Assembly (NCBI RefSeq): GCF_022695985.1
Contig: NZ_JAAPBF010000007.1
Coordinates: 1 to 64,000, forward strand
DNA: 64,000 bases
DNA from: Streptomyces sp. NP-1717
Lineage (GTDB): Bacteria > Actinomycetota > Actinomycetes > Streptomycetales > Streptomycetaceae
Reading direction: 5' to 3'
The first letter of the stretch is position 1; each line of letters begins with the position of its first letter. The notes beneath the pieces were generated by a model. It did no database searches. It saw nothing but the letters and a program-made list of their open reading frames with translations, and was not told the DNA's origin. Below are positions 9,754 to 18,942 of the stretch, one piece after another. The translations under genes were made by a program, and so were the position numbers.

Positions 9754-9996
9754 TCAGGTGAGGTCGAACTCCCCGTCGCGGGCGTTGAGTACGAAGGCCC
9801 GCCACTCCGCGGGGCTGAAGATCAGTGAGGGGTTCTCCGGTCTGCCGCCGTTGCGCATCGCGATGAACCCTTCGACGAAGGCGATCTGGACGTCCCCCGT
9901 GCCCTGGCTGCTCGAACGCCAGTCGGCCTTGCTCAGGTCCAGCTCCGGCTTGTCCCAGCCCGCCAGCGGCTGCTGGGTGGTGGTGCTCTCAGCCAC
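9754..9996 (-). CDS. DUF397 domain-containing small protein
   Basis: This 80-residue protein contains the DUF397 hallmark: DLSKADWRSSSQG, then VQIAFVEGFIAMRNGGRPENPSLIFSPAEWRAFVLNARDGEFD, ending a few residues later. DUF397 proteins usually pair with an XRE-type regulator and act as its small partner, as in BldB/WhiJ-like systems. No XRE gene is adjacent here, so it is an orphan copy. It starts at GTG 9996 with a strong GGAGGAG about 8 bases upstream. Confidence 0.85.
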   Translation of the reverse strand: MAESTTTQQPLAGWDKPELDLSKADWRSSSQGTGDVQIAFVEGFIAMRNGGRPENPSLIFSPAEWRAFVLNARDGEFDLT

Positions 9997-10232
9997 GTCC
10001 CGCTCCTCCCGGTTCGTCGTCCGGGGGCCACACTATCGATCGTTGGCGGTCCCCGACAGGCCACCGCACGGGCTCTCCCCAACCCCCTTACTCCGCAGCA
10101 AAGTTGCCTGTCACGCGGCCGCCGGACGCGGGTTCGGCCGGGCGGGTCCGCCCGCACCGGATCCGGGTGCCGGCGCGCTGCGAGCCTTGACGGCGGTCCG
10201 GACGACTGGATTACTGGGCGGAAGGAAGATCA

Positions 10233-10246
10233 ACCGAATGATCGGT
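10233..10246. promoter_or_regulatory. Operator-like inverted repeat ACCGA-N4-TCGGT upstream of paaK
   Basis: Perfect 5-bp arms lie 100 bases upstream of the ligase start. They resemble TetR-family (PaaR-like) half sites, but the assignment is inference. Downstream, several GAGTC direct repeats run up to the ribosome-binding site. Confidence 0.3.
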
Positions 10247-10343
10247 CGACCGCCGGTCCGCCCGTCCGCCGTCCGTGCGTCCGGCCGGCACGGGACGAGT
10301 CAAAGAGTCGGGCAGTCGGAGAGTCGGAGTCGGGGAGTCAGCC

Positions 10344-11630
10344 ATGACAGATCTGCTGGACGCCGGGGAGCGGCTCGGCCGGGACGAGCTGGAAGCGCTG
10401 CAGCTCACGCGGTTGCGGGCGACGCTGCGCCACGCGTACGAGAACGTGCCGTTCTACCGGGAGTCGTTCGACGCCTCCGGACTGCGGCCGGACGACTGCC
10501 GCTCGCTCGCCGACCTCGCCCGCTTCCCCTTCACCGCCAAGACCGACCTGCGCGACAACTATCCCTTCGGGATGTTCGCCGTCGATCAGGCGGACGTCCG
10601 GCGCATCCACGCCTCCAGCGGCACGACGGGCCGTCCGACCGTCGTCGGCTACACGCAAGGGGATCTGGACACCTGGGCCGACGTCGTCGCCCGCTCGATC
10701 CGGGCGGCCGGCGGCCGGCCCGGCCACAAGGTCCATGTGGCGTACGGATACGGCCTGTTCACCGGCGGCCTGGGCGCGCACTACGGCGCCGAGCGGCTCG
10801 GCTGCACGGTCGTCCCGGCGTCCGGCGGCATGACCGCGCGGCAGGTCCAGCTGATCACCGACTTCCGGCCCGAGATCATCATGGTGACGCCGTCGTACAT
10901 GCTGACGCTGCTGGACGAGTTCGAGCGCCAGGGCGTCGATCCCCGGACGACCTCCCTGGAGGTCGGCGTCTTCGGGGCCGAACCGTGGACGGAGGAGATG
11001 CGGCGGGAGATCGAGGAGCGGTTCGCGATCGACGCCGTGGACATATACGGCCTCTCCGAGGTCATGGGCCCCGGCGTGGCGCAGGAGTGCGTCGAGACGA
11101 AGGACGGGCTGCACATCTGGGAGGACCACTTCTATCCGGAGGTCGTCGACCCGTTCACCGGTGAGGTGCTGCCCGAGGGCGAGGAGGGCGAGCTGGTCTT
11201 CACCTCCCTCACCAAGGAGGCGATGCCGGTGATCCGCTATCGCACCCGCGATCTGACGCGGCTGCTGCCGGGCACGGCGCGGGTGTTCCGGCGGATGGAG
11301 AAGGTGACCGGGCGCAGTGACGACATGGTGATCCTGCGCGGGGTGAATCTCTTCCCGACGCAGATCGAGGAGATCGTGCTGCGTACGGCGGGGGTGGCCC
11401 CGCACTTCCAGCTGCGGCTCACCCGTGAGGACCGGATGGACGCGCTGACCGTACGGGCCGAGGCGCGGGCGGGGGCGACGCCGGATCAGCGCGCGGCCGC
11501 CGCCCGGTCGATCGCCACGGCCGTGAAGGACGGGATCGGGGTCTCGGTGGCGGTCGAGGTGGTGGACCCGGAGACACTGGAGCGCTCGGTGGGCAAGATC
11601 AAGCGCGTCGTGGACCTCAGGACGGCCTGA
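10344..11630 (+). CDS. paaK: Phenylacetate-CoA ligase
   Basis: This enzyme activates phenylacetate to phenylacetyl-CoA using ATP, the entry step of aerobic phenylacetate breakdown. The 428-residue protein belongs to the short PaaK group of the adenylate-forming superfamily. It begins with RLRATLRHAYENVPFYRESFDA and FPFTAKTDLRDNYPFGMFA. The AMP-binding P-loop is ASSGTTGRPTVVGYT, and GVFGAEPWTEEMR, DIYGLSEVMGPGVAQEC, HIWEDHFYPEV and VKGRSDDMVILRGVNLFPTQIE-type motifs follow (here VTGRSDDMVILRGVNLFP). The conserved C-terminal lysine is in VGKIKRVVDLR. ATG 10344 has GGGGAG upstream. No paaABCDE oxygenase genes are adjacent, so the ligase may serve another aryl-acid pathway. Confidence 0.92.
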   Translation: MTDLLDAGERLGRDELEALQLTRLRATLRHAYENVPFYRESFDASGLRPDDCRSLADLARFPFTAKTDLRDNYPFGMFAVDQADVRRIHASSGTTGRPTVVGYTQGDLDTWADVVARSIRAAGGRPGHKVHVAYGYGLFTGGLGAHYGAERLGCTVVPASGGMTARQVQLITDFRPEIIMVTPSYMLTLLDEFERQGVDPRTTSLEVGVFGAEPWTEEMRREIEERFAIDAVDIYGLSEVMGPGVAQECVETKDGLHIWEDHFYPEVVDPFTGEVLPEGEEGELVFTSLTKEAMPVIRYRTRDLTRLLPGTARVFRRMEKVTGRSDDMVILRGVNLFPTQIEEIVLRTAGVAPHFQLRLTREDRMDALTVRAEARAGATPDQRAAAARSIATAVKDGIGVSVAVEVVDPETLERSVGKIKRVVDLRTA

Positions 11631-11716
11631 GGCCGTCCGGCGGCTGAGCGCGAACCGGCCACCGGGCGGACCCGTTCGTTGCCACCGGCCGGATCCCGCT
11701 GCGGCGCCCGCGGCGC

Positions 11717-13231
11717 TCAGCCCGAGAACCGGTCCCGCAGCTCGCGCTTGAGGATCTTGCCGCTCGCGTTGCGCGGCAGCTCCGTCACGAACAGCACCTT
11801 CTTCGGCGCCTTGAAGTGGGCGAGCTTCTCCCGCGCGTGGGCCAGGAGTTCGTCCTCCGTGACCTCGCCCCGCGGCACCACGACCGCGGTGACGGCCTCG
11901 ATCCAGCGGTCGTCCGGCAGACCGATCACCGCGGTCTCGGCGACGCCCGGGTGGGTGTACAGCGCGTCCTCGACCTGGCGCGAGGCGACCAGCACACCAC
12001 CGGAGTTGATGACGTCCTTGACGCGGTCGACCACCGTGTAGAAGCCGTGGGTGTCGCGCACCGCGAGGTCGCCGGAGCGGAACCACCCGTCGCGGAAGGC
12101 GTCCGCCGTCTCCTCGGGCTTGCGCCAGTAGCCGGCGCAGAGCTGCGGGGAGCGGTAGACGACCTCGCCCGCCGTGCCGTCGGGGACCTCCTTGCCGTCC
12201 TCGTCCACGACCCGTGCCTCCACGAAGCGCACCGGGCGCCCGCAGGAGTCCATCCGGCCCTCGTGCTCCTCGGGGCCGAGGACGGTGGCGAGCGGGCCGA
12301 TCTCGCTCTGGCCGAAGCAGTTGTAGAAGGCGAGTGACGGCAGGCGTTCGCGCAGTCGCTCCAGTACGGGCACCGGCATGATCGAGGCGCCGTAGTACGC
12401 CTTGCGCAGTCCGCCGAGTTCGCGGGTCGCGAAGTCCGGATGGCTGGACAGACCGATCCACACCGTGGGCGGCGCGAAGAGGCTGTCGGCGCGTCCCGCC
12501 TCCACCAGATCGAAGACGGCCGCCGGGTCGGGTCCGTCGAGAATGATGTTCTCCGCGCCCACGGCCAGGTACGGCAGCAGGAACACGTGCATCTGCGCCG
12601 AGTGGTACAGCGGCAGCGAGTGGATGGGCCGGTCGCTCTCCCGCAGGTCCAGCGCGTCGATGGCGCTGGCGTACTCGTGCACGAGAGCCCGGTGGGTCAT
12701 CATCGCGCCTTTGGGCAGCGCGGTGGTGCCCGAGGTGTAGAGCAGTTGCGCCAGGTCGTCGGAGTCCTGGTCGGGGTCGTACGGCTCCGGGTCGGCGAGC
12801 GCGGCGAGCAGCGAGTCGTCGGTGTCGCGCAGCGCCCGGACGTCGATGCCCGGCGGGACACGGTCGGTGAGGGCCGGGTCGGCGAGCACGAGGGCGCTCG
12901 CGGACTGCTCCAGGATGTACGCGAGGTCGTCGCCGGTGAGGTGCTGGTTGACCGGTACGTGGACGAGCCCGGCGCGCGCGCAGGCGAGGAAGGCGATCAG
13001 ATAGGCGTCGGAGTTGTGGCCGTAGGTGGCGACCCGGTCGCCGTCCTGGAGTCCGTGCCCTCTCAGGGTCGCGGCGGCCGTCGAGACGGCGGAGTCGAGT
13101 TCGGCGTAGGTCCAGGTCCGGTCCCCGTATCTGACCGCCGTGCGATCGGGGACGCGTCCCGCACTGCGGCGCACGACGCCGTCGACGGTGTTGTGGAGCA
13201 GTTCCCGGACGGCGCGTTCCTCGGCGTTCAT
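11717..13231 (-). CDS. Long-chain or aryl acyl-CoA synthetase (FadD-like, class I adenylate-forming)
   Basis: This 504-residue enzyme forms an acyl-AMP and then an acyl-CoA from a carboxylic acid. Visible motifs are TVRYGDRT-like N-terminal sequence, the P-loop LLYTSGTTALPKGAMMTHRAL, FLLPYLAVGAENIIL, YNCFGQSEIGPLATVLG, the A8 region RDGWFRSGDLAV, and a C-terminal LPRNASGKILKRELRDRF with the catalytic lysine. Its active-site lining cannot be read well enough to name the acid. ATG 13231 has GGAG 9 bases upstream. It converges on paaK, and two acid-CoA ligases side by side suggest a shared role in acid catabolism. The gene behind it (CAX antiporter) is on the same strand 61 bases upstream. Confidence 0.9.
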   Translation of the reverse strand: MNAEERAVRELLHNTVDGVVRRSAGRVPDRTAVRYGDRTWTYAELDSAVSTAAATLRGHGLQDGDRVATYGHNSDAYLIAFLACARAGLVHVPVNQHLTGDDLAYILEQSASALVLADPALTDRVPPGIDVRALRDTDDSLLAALADPEPYDPDQDSDDLAQLLYTSGTTALPKGAMMTHRALVHEYASAIDALDLRESDRPIHSLPLYHSAQMHVFLLPYLAVGAENIILDGPDPAAVFDLVEAGRADSLFAPPTVWIGLSSHPDFATRELGGLRKAYYGASIMPVPVLERLRERLPSLAFYNCFGQSEIGPLATVLGPEEHEGRMDSCGRPVRFVEARVVDEDGKEVPDGTAGEVVYRSPQLCAGYWRKPEETADAFRDGWFRSGDLAVRDTHGFYTVVDRVKDVINSGGVLVASRQVEDALYTHPGVAETAVIGLPDDRWIEAVTAVVVPRGEVTEDELLAHAREKLAHFKAPKKVLFVTELPRNASGKILKRELRDRFSG

Positions 13232-13292
13232 GGCGTGATACTCCGTGCCCTGACGTGCCCGGTCAAGACTCTGCGCCGGTGGCCGCGAGGCC

Positions 13293-14399
13293 CTACGGGC
13301 TGACCGCGAGGAAGACGAAAGCCGCGAAGATCGCCATGTGGACACCGCCCTGGAGCAGCGTGGCGCGGCCCGGCACGACCGTGAGCGCGCCCACGACGAC
13401 CGTGAGCGTGAGCAGGACCATATGGGTGGCGCTCAGACCGAGGACCAGCGGGCCCTCCAGCCAGATGGTGGCGAGCGCGATGGCGGGGATCGTCAGGCCG
13501 ATGCTGGCCATGGCCGAGCCGAGCGCGAGGTTGAGGCTGGTCTGCACCCGCTCGCGGCGCGCGGCCCGGACGGCGGCCAGGGTCTCGGGCGCGAGGACGA
13601 GCAGGGCGATGACGACACCGACCACGGCGTGCGGCATCCCGGCCGACTCGACGCCCGACTCGATGGTCGGGGAGACCGCCTTCGCGTCGCCGACGACCGC
13701 GACCAGCGCGACGACGAGCATGACCGCGCTGAGCGTCGTCGCGCGCCGCGTGGGCGGCGGCGCGTGCTCGTCCAGCTTCTTGATCTCCCCTTCCTGGGTG
13801 ACGGGCAGGAAGTACTCGCGGTGACGGACCGTCTGCATGGCGACGAACAGCCCGTAGAGCCCGAGCGAGGCGATCGCGGCGAATGTGAGCTGCGCCGTGG
13901 AGAACTCGGGTCCGGGCTTGCTGGTGGTGAAGGTCGGAAAGACCAGGCTGAGCGTGGCGAGGGTGGCGACCGTGGCCAGCGCGCCGCCCGAACCCTCGGC
14001 GTTGAAGACGGCGACCCGGCTGCGGATGGCGCCGACGATCAGGGATATGCCGATGATGCCGTTGCAGGTGATCATGACGGCGGCGAAAACGGTGTCCCGG
14101 GCGAGGGTGGCGCTCTTGGCGCCACCGTCGACCATCAGGGTGACGATGAGCGCCACCTCGATGACGGTGACGGCCACGGCGAGCACGAGCGACCCGAACG
14201 GCTCCCCGACCCGGTGCGCGACGACCTCGGCGTGGTGCACGGCGGCGAGTACGGCGCCCCCGAGCAACAGGGCCACCAGGGAGACCGCGTACCCCGGCAG
14301 GTCGCGGCCCCAGCTGAACACCAGGGCCGTCAGGGCGAGCAGCGGTACGACCGCCGTCCAGCGGGACCGCAGCGATCGGATCCCGGTACGCGTCGTCAT
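13293..14399 (-). CDS. Calcium/cation:proton antiporter (ChaA/CAX family)
   Basis: This 368-residue integral membrane protein has about 10-11 hydrophobic segments. It probably exports Ca2+ (or Na+/K+) in exchange for protons. The two family repeats are visible as VAVTVIEVALIVTLMVDGG with TVFAAVMITCNGIIGISLI, and VVGVVIALLVLAPETLAAVRAA with SLNLALGSAMASIGLTIPA. These carry the acidic residues of the alpha repeats. ATG 14399 is preceded by GAGG. It is divergent from the serine hydrolase at 14531. Confidence 0.88.
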   Translation of the reverse strand: MTTRTGIRSLRSRWTAVVPLLALTALVFSWGRDLPGYAVSLVALLLGGAVLAAVHHAEVVAHRVGEPFGSLVLAVAVTVIEVALIVTLMVDGGAKSATLARDTVFAAVMITCNGIIGISLIVGAIRSRVAVFNAEGSGGALATVATLATLSLVFPTFTTSKPGPEFSTAQLTFAAIASLGLYGLFVAMQTVRHREYFLPVTQEGEIKKLDEHAPPPTRRATTLSAVMLVVALVAVVGDAKAVSPTIESGVESAGMPHAVVGVVIALLVLAPETLAAVRAARRERVQTSLNLALGSAMASIGLTIPAIALATIWLEGPLVLGLSATHMVLLTLTVVVGALTVVPGRATLLQGGVHMAIFAAFVFLAVSP

Positions 14400-14530
14400 A
14401 CGCCTCACGCTGCCAGAGGTGCCCGGCACCCGCGCGGCGAGCCGCGGGGTCGTGGGCCGTACGGAGGCGGGGCAGTAGCCTCGTGCGCCGGACGGTTTCG
14501 GACGGATCGTCACGTCAGAGGGGTGGCCGG

Positions 14531-16324
14531 ATGAGCGGGGACTCGGCGGGCGGCGGAACCGGCCGCCGAAGGCCGGGCGGCGCGCTCACGCCGGCGCCGG
14601 TCCCGTCCGCCGAGGGCGCGGGGGCCGGGCCGTCCCGGCTCGCGGGCCCGGGTTCCGGACGGCCGGCGCCGACGTTGCGGCGGGGCTCCCCCGCGCGCGC
14701 CGGGCTGCTGCCCGGACCGCTGGAGCGGCTGGTGAGTGACGCCGAGCGGTTCCTGGAACCCTCGCCGGCGCACCCCTGGTACGCGGGCGCCGTGCTGCTC
14801 GCCGGGCGCGGTGGCACGGTCGCGCTGCACCGGCCCATCGGCAGGGCCGTGCGCTACTCGGCGTACGACGAGTCGACCGGCACCGGTGTGGAGTTCCCCG
14901 CCGACCGGCAGATCGCGACGGCCGAGGACACCGTCTTCGACCTGGCGTCGGTCTCGAAGCTGTTCACATCGGTCCTCGCCGTTCAGCAGCTGGAGCGCGG
15001 CGCGCTGGCCCTGGAGGAGCGCGTCGCGTCGTATCTCCCGGACTTCGGCGGCGCGGGCAAGCAGGACATGACGGTCCGTCAACTGCTGACGCACACCTCG
15101 GGGTTCGCCGCGTGGATCCCGCTGTACCGGGAGCCGACGCGGGAGGCGATGCTCCGCAGGCTCCGGGACGAGGCGCCGGCGAGCCCGCCGGGGAGCGTCT
15201 ACCGGTACTCCGACCTCAATCTGATCTCCCTTCAGCTCGTCCTGGAGAGGATCACCGGGCGCGCGCTGGACGTCCTGCTGCGCGAGGAGATCACCGCGCC
15301 GCTCGGTATGCACCGCACGCGCTTCAACCCGCCGGCGTCCTGGAAGCCGAAAATCGCGGCCACGGAGGACTGCCGGCAGCCGTGGTCGGGGCTCGACCGC
15401 GGTCTCGTGTGGGGTGAGGTGCACGACGAGAACGCGTTCGGCCTCGGCGGGGTCGCCGGCCACGCCGGGATCTTCTCGTGCGCGTGGGACCTGGCAATTC
15501 TGAGCCGGACGCTGCTGAGCGGCGGTGCGTACGGCCGGGCGAGGATCCTGCGCCCGGAGTCGGTGGAGCTGATGTTCACCGACTTCAACACGGACTTCCC
15601 CGGTGACGCGCACGGACTGGGCTTCGAGCTCTGCCAGCGCTGGTACATGGGAGCCATGGCCACGCCGCGTACGGCGGGTCACACCGGTTTCACCGGCACG
15701 AGTCTCGTCCTCGATCCGACGACCGACTCGTTCCTGGTCGTGCTCGGCAACTCCGTTCATCCGGTGCGCGGTTGGCGGTCCGGCAGTGCGCCGCGGGTGG
15801 CGGCGGCCGACCATCTGGCGCGCGCCGTGCCCGTCACCCCGGACACGGGACGCACCGCGTGGTTCTCGGGCATGACCGCCGGCGTGACCGCCACGCTCAC
15901 CCTGCCCGCGCTGACTGTCGCCACCGGGCAGGGGCGGTTGCGCTGCTCCCTGTGGTGGGACACGGAGCCCTCGGACGAACTGGTCCTGGAGGCGCGGGAG
16001 GAGGACGGGGCTGGCGGTGGGTGGCGGCCGGTGCCCTTCACGACGACGCCGTCCGGTCAGGAGGCGGCCACACCGCGCCCGGCGGGCTCGGTCTCGGGCT
16101 GGTCGGGACGCGTCTGGCACCGGCTCCACGCCGGCCTCGCCGACTGGCGTGGCGGGCCGGTGCGGCTGCGCTGGCGTTACGCGACCGGTGGCCCGTACGT
16201 CGGCCGTGGCGCCTATGTGGACTCGCTGCGGGTCGAGGACGGTGGCCGTACCGTGTTCGACGATTCGCGTCCCGGGGACGCGGACCGCGTCGAGTCGGAC
16301 GGCTGGAGCGTGTCGGCCGACTGA
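14531..16324 (+). CDS. Serine hydrolase, beta-lactamase/DD-peptidase (class C) family
   Basis: This 597-residue protein has a class C beta-lactamase/esterase-like domain with the nucleophile motif SVSK (in DLASVSKLFTSVLAV), the YSDLN tyrosine motif (PGSVYRYSDLNLI) and HTGFTGTS as the third active-site element. The domain spans about residues 65-430. A C-terminal region of about 130 residues (LRCSLWWDTEPSDELVLEA, VWHRLHAGLADWRGGPVRLR, then RVEDGGRTVFDDSRP) looks like a jelly-roll/MAM-type module as found in secreted proteases. The N-terminus is a low-complexity Gly/Pro/Ala tail without an obvious signal peptide, so its location is uncertain. ATG 14531 has GAGGGG upstream. The substrate may be a peptide, ester or beta-lactam; it is not decidable here. 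Confidence 0.85.
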   Translation: MSGDSAGGGTGRRRPGGALTPAPVPSAEGAGAGPSRLAGPGSGRPAPTLRRGSPARAGLLPGPLERLVSDAERFLEPSPAHPWYAGAVLLAGRGGTVALHRPIGRAVRYSAYDESTGTGVEFPADRQIATAEDTVFDLASVSKLFTSVLAVQQLERGALALEERVASYLPDFGGAGKQDMTVRQLLTHTSGFAAWIPLYREPTREAMLRRLRDEAPASPPGSVYRYSDLNLISLQLVLERITGRALDVLLREEITAPLGMHRTRFNPPASWKPKIAATEDCRQPWSGLDRGLVWGEVHDENAFGLGGVAGHAGIFSCAWDLAILSRTLLSGGAYGRARILRPESVELMFTDFNTDFPGDAHGLGFELCQRWYMGAMATPRTAGHTGFTGTSLVLDPTTDSFLVVLGNSVHPVRGWRSGSAPRVAAADHLARAVPVTPDTGRTAWFSGMTAGVTATLTLPALTVATGQGRLRCSLWWDTEPSDELVLEAREEDGAGGGWRPVPFTTTPSGQEAATPRPAGSVSGWSGRVWHRLHAGLADWRGGPVRLRWRYATGGPYVGRGAYVDSLRVEDGGRTVFDDSRPGDADRVESDGWSVSAD

Positions 16325-16336
16325 ACCCCCGGTACG

Positions 16337-16352
16337 GGGCGTTCGAACGCCC
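16337..16352. promoter_or_regulatory. Perfect 16-bp palindrome upstream of a leaderless gene
   Basis: GGGCGTTCGAACGCCC is fully self-complementary and lies between the serine-hydrolase stop and the -10 box at 16359. It covers the expected -35 area, so it could be an operator. It could also fold as a short terminator hairpin. Confidence 0.5.
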
Positions 16353-16358
16353 GCGCAC

Positions 16359-16364
16359 TAGGGT
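16359..16364 (+). promoter_or_regulatory. -10 box TAGGGT of a leaderless transcript
   Basis: TAGGGT ends seven bases before the GTG at 16372, the spacing of leaderless streptomycete promoters. No ribosome-binding site is present. Confidence 0.55.
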
Positions 16365-16371
16365 TTCCGGG

Positions 16372-17073
16372 GTGACTGCGACCACCACCTTCAGCGACGC
16401 CTTTCTCCGGACCACCGAGCGGCACGCCGCCTGGGGAGCCCAACAGCTCGAAGCCTTCAACGAGTTCATGCCGGCCGGGGCGTGGACGGCCGATCTCGAC
16501 CAGCGCCTCTACCGTCAGGCGGAACGCGATCTGCGGATCTCGGTGCTGGGGAGCTTCGACACCTCGGAGGGCTCGTGGCTGTGGGGCTGGGCGAACCCCG
16601 GCTTCGGGGGAACGCCCGTCGTCGGCGCGGCGGACGAGATACGGCGGCTGGGCGCGGCGCACGGCATCCCCGAGTTCACGACCGATCTGGTCGACCTGTC
16701 GGCGTTCGACGACCCGCGCTTCGCGGTCGAGACGCTCGCGTTCGGGGCGATGGGCGCGCTCGGCGCCTCCGGCTACATCGGCGTGCAGGCCTCCCCCGAG
16801 GGCCGTCTCTACATGGTGCCGGACGACCCGCAGGTGCCGCGTGCCGTGCCCGACGCCATCACGTTGCCGCGTGTGCTGCTGACGGGCACGGGCCTGTTCG
16901 GCGGGAGTTCGGCCCGCGCCGTGGTGGCCGGGTACTTCGACCACCACGGGGTGACGTGGCGTCAGGAGGCGGACCGGATCAGCGCCGACATGCCCGGCGG
17001 CTCCACGGCCGACATCCTGTTCGACGACATCGGGCGCGTCGCGTCCGTCGGGATGAAGAACGTCACCCGGTAA
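16372..17073 (+). CDS. DUF6882-like hypothetical protein
   Basis: A 233-residue soluble protein with no signal peptide. The N-terminal half contains FLRTTERHAAWGAQQLEAF and the tryptophan-rich SWLWGWANPGFGGTPV, which resembles the uncharacterised DUF6882 family; I hold that assignment loosely. The middle has DLSAFDDPRFAVETLAFGAMGALGA and the end has DILFDDIGRVASVGMKNV. GTG 16372 appears to be a leaderless start. It converges on the oxidoreductase gene at 17099 with only 25 bases between. Function is unknown. Confidence 0.72.
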   Translation: MTATTTFSDAFLRTTERHAAWGAQQLEAFNEFMPAGAWTADLDQRLYRQAERDLRISVLGSFDTSEGSWLWGWANPGFGGTPVVGAADEIRRLGAAHGIPEFTTDLVDLSAFDDPRFAVETLAFGAMGALGASGYIGVQASPEGRLYMVPDDPQVPRAVPDAITLPRVLLTGTGLFGGSSARAVVAGYFDHHGVTWRQEADRISADMPGGSTADILFDDIGRVASVGMKNVTR

Positions 17074-17098
17074 GGGCTGTCCGCGGCCGGATCCCGGC

Positions 17099-18688
17099 TC
17101 AGCCGGCCGGGGCCCGGCCCGCCTCCAGCACCGCCATCGCCGCGTTGTGGCCGGGTACGCCGCTGACGCCGCCGCCCCGTACGGCGCCCGCACCGCACAG
17201 CAGCACGTTCGCGTGCGCCGTCTCCACGCCCCAGCGGCCCGTCTCGGCCGTGGCGTGGGGGAAGGCGAGATCGCGGTGGAAGATATGGCCGCCGGGCAGC
17301 CGCAGTTCGCGTTCCAGGTCCAGGGGCGTCTTCGCCTCGATGCAGGGCCGGCCGTCGCCGTCCACGGCGAGACAGTCGGTGATCGGTTCCGCGAGGTGCG
17401 CGTCGAGCTGGTCGAGGGTCGCCTTGAGCAGTTCGTCGCGTACGGCGTCGTTGTCCTCGGTGAACAGCCGCGCGGGTGTGTGCAGTCCGAAGAGGGTGAG
17501 GGTCTGACAGCCCCGCGCCGCGAGTTCGGGGGCCAGGATCGACGGGTCGGTCAGCGAGTGGCAGTAGATCTCGGAGGGCGGCGCCGAGGGGAGCGTGCCG
17601 CCGGCCGCCTCCGCGTACGCCGTCGCCAACTGCCCGTATCCCTCGGCGATGTGGAACGTCCCGGCGAACGCGTCGCGCGGGTCGACGCTCCGGTCGCGCA
17701 GCCGCGGCAGGCGGCGCAGCAGCATGTTGACCTTCAGCTGGGCGCCCTCGGCGGCCGGGGCGGGCGGTGCGTCACCGAGGAGGGTGGCGAGCGCCTGCGG
17801 GGAGGCGTTGACGAGGACGTGGCGCGCGGCGACGCTCCCGGTGGCGCCCTCCTCCGTACAGAAGGTGACCTCGGCGTGGGCGCCGTCCGTCTCGACGCGG
17901 GTCGCCTCGTGTCCGGTGACGATGTCTGCGCCGGCCGCACGGGCCGCGTCGGCGAGTGCGTCGGTGAGCGCGCCCATGCCGCCGACGGGCACGTCCCAGT
18001 CGCCGGTGCCGCCGCCCACCACGTGGTACAGGAAGCAGCGGTTCTGCAGGAGGCTCGGGTCGTGGGCGTCGGCGAAGGTGCCGATCAGCGCGTCCGTCAG
18101 GACGACGCCTCGTACGAGGTCGTCGGCGAACCGTTCCTCGATCGCGACCCCGATCGGTTCCTCGAACAGCATGCGCCAGGCGGCCTCGTCGTCGATCCGG
18201 GAGCGCAACTCGGCCCGTGCGGGCAGCGGTTCGGTGAGGGTCGGGAAGACACGCTCGGCGACCCGGAGGGTCGAGGCGTAGAACGACTGCCAGGCCGCGT
18301 ACTCGCTGTCGCCGCCGGTCAGTGCCGCGAAGGACTCCCTCGTACGCTCGGCGCCACCGCCCACGAGCAGTCCGGTCGCCCTGCCGCCGCGCTCGGCCGG
18401 TGTGTAGGAGGAGACGGTCCGCTTCCGTACGGCGAACCGCAGCCCCAGCTCGTCCACGATCTTCCGGGGCAGCAGGGACACCAGGTACGAGTAGCGCGAG
18501 AGGCGCGCGTCGACACCGGCGAAGGGTCGGGTGGAGACGGCGGCGCCGCCGGTGTGGCCGAGGCGCTCCAGGACCAGCACGGTGCGGCCGGCTCCGGCGA
18601 GATAGGCGGCGGCGACCAGTCCGTTGTGGCCACCGCCGACGATCACGGCGTCGTACGAGGTGCGGGCGGGAGGGGAGAGTGCGGGCAT
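17099..18688 (-). CDS. FAD-dependent oxidoreductase, phytoene-dehydrogenase/PYROXD2-like
   Basis: A 529-residue flavoprotein of the phytoene desaturase/amine oxidase superfamily. The N-terminal Rossmann fingerprint is DAVIVGGGHNGLVAAAYLAGAG, followed by VLVLERLGHTGGAAVST. A middle substrate domain includes VVGGGTGDWDVPVGGMGAL. The C-terminal FAD contact is NVLLCGAGAVRGGGVSGVPGHNAA, the typical end motif of this group. No carotenoid synthesis genes are near, and the sequence is closer to the PYROXD2-like branch than to CrtI, so a desaturase role in carotenoid synthesis is doubtful. ATG 18688 is chosen because the Rossmann motif lies 14 residues later; only a weak AAGAG precedes it. Confidence 0.85.
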   Translation of the reverse strand: MPALSPPARTSYDAVIVGGGHNGLVAAAYLAGAGRTVLVLERLGHTGGAAVSTRPFAGVDARLSRYSYLVSLLPRKIVDELGLRFAVRKRTVSSYTPAERGGRATGLLVGGGAERTRESFAALTGGDSEYAAWQSFYASTLRVAERVFPTLTEPLPARAELRSRIDDEAAWRMLFEEPIGVAIEERFADDLVRGVVLTDALIGTFADAHDPSLLQNRCFLYHVVGGGTGDWDVPVGGMGALTDALADAARAAGADIVTGHEATRVETDGAHAEVTFCTEEGATGSVAARHVLVNASPQALATLLGDAPPAPAAEGAQLKVNMLLRRLPRLRDRSVDPRDAFAGTFHIAEGYGQLATAYAEAAGGTLPSAPPSEIYCHSLTDPSILAPELAARGCQTLTLFGLHTPARLFTEDNDAVRDELLKATLDQLDAHLAEPITDCLAVDGDGRPCIEAKTPLDLERELRLPGGHIFHRDLAFPHATAETGRWGVETAHANVLLCGAGAVRGGGVSGVPGHNAAMAVLEAGRAPAG

Positions 18689-18942
18689 GGCTCTTGGTAA
18701 CACGTTTGCGGCCCCCACGGGACCCCGCCTCCCCTGGAGGGGCCATCCCCCGTGCGGGCCGTTCGTCCCCCTCCCGGAGCCGGGTCGACCCCCTGTGGCA
18801 GACCGGACCGGGCCCTGTCGCCGCCCGTCGGGGCCGAGTCGCACATGCGATGCCGCACGGAGGGGGTCACGCTTGAGGGTGTGGCCCGGCCAGAGGGCGG
18901 CACCCCAGGAGAGTCGGCGACACGCCGGAAGGAGTGCAGGAC

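Noticed and set aside
11642..11722. Possible terminator GGCTGAGCGC/GCGCTCAGCC between paaK and the acyl-CoA synthetase
   Set aside because: The 10-bp arms are about 60 bases apart and one overlaps the synthetase stop codon; too weak to annotate.
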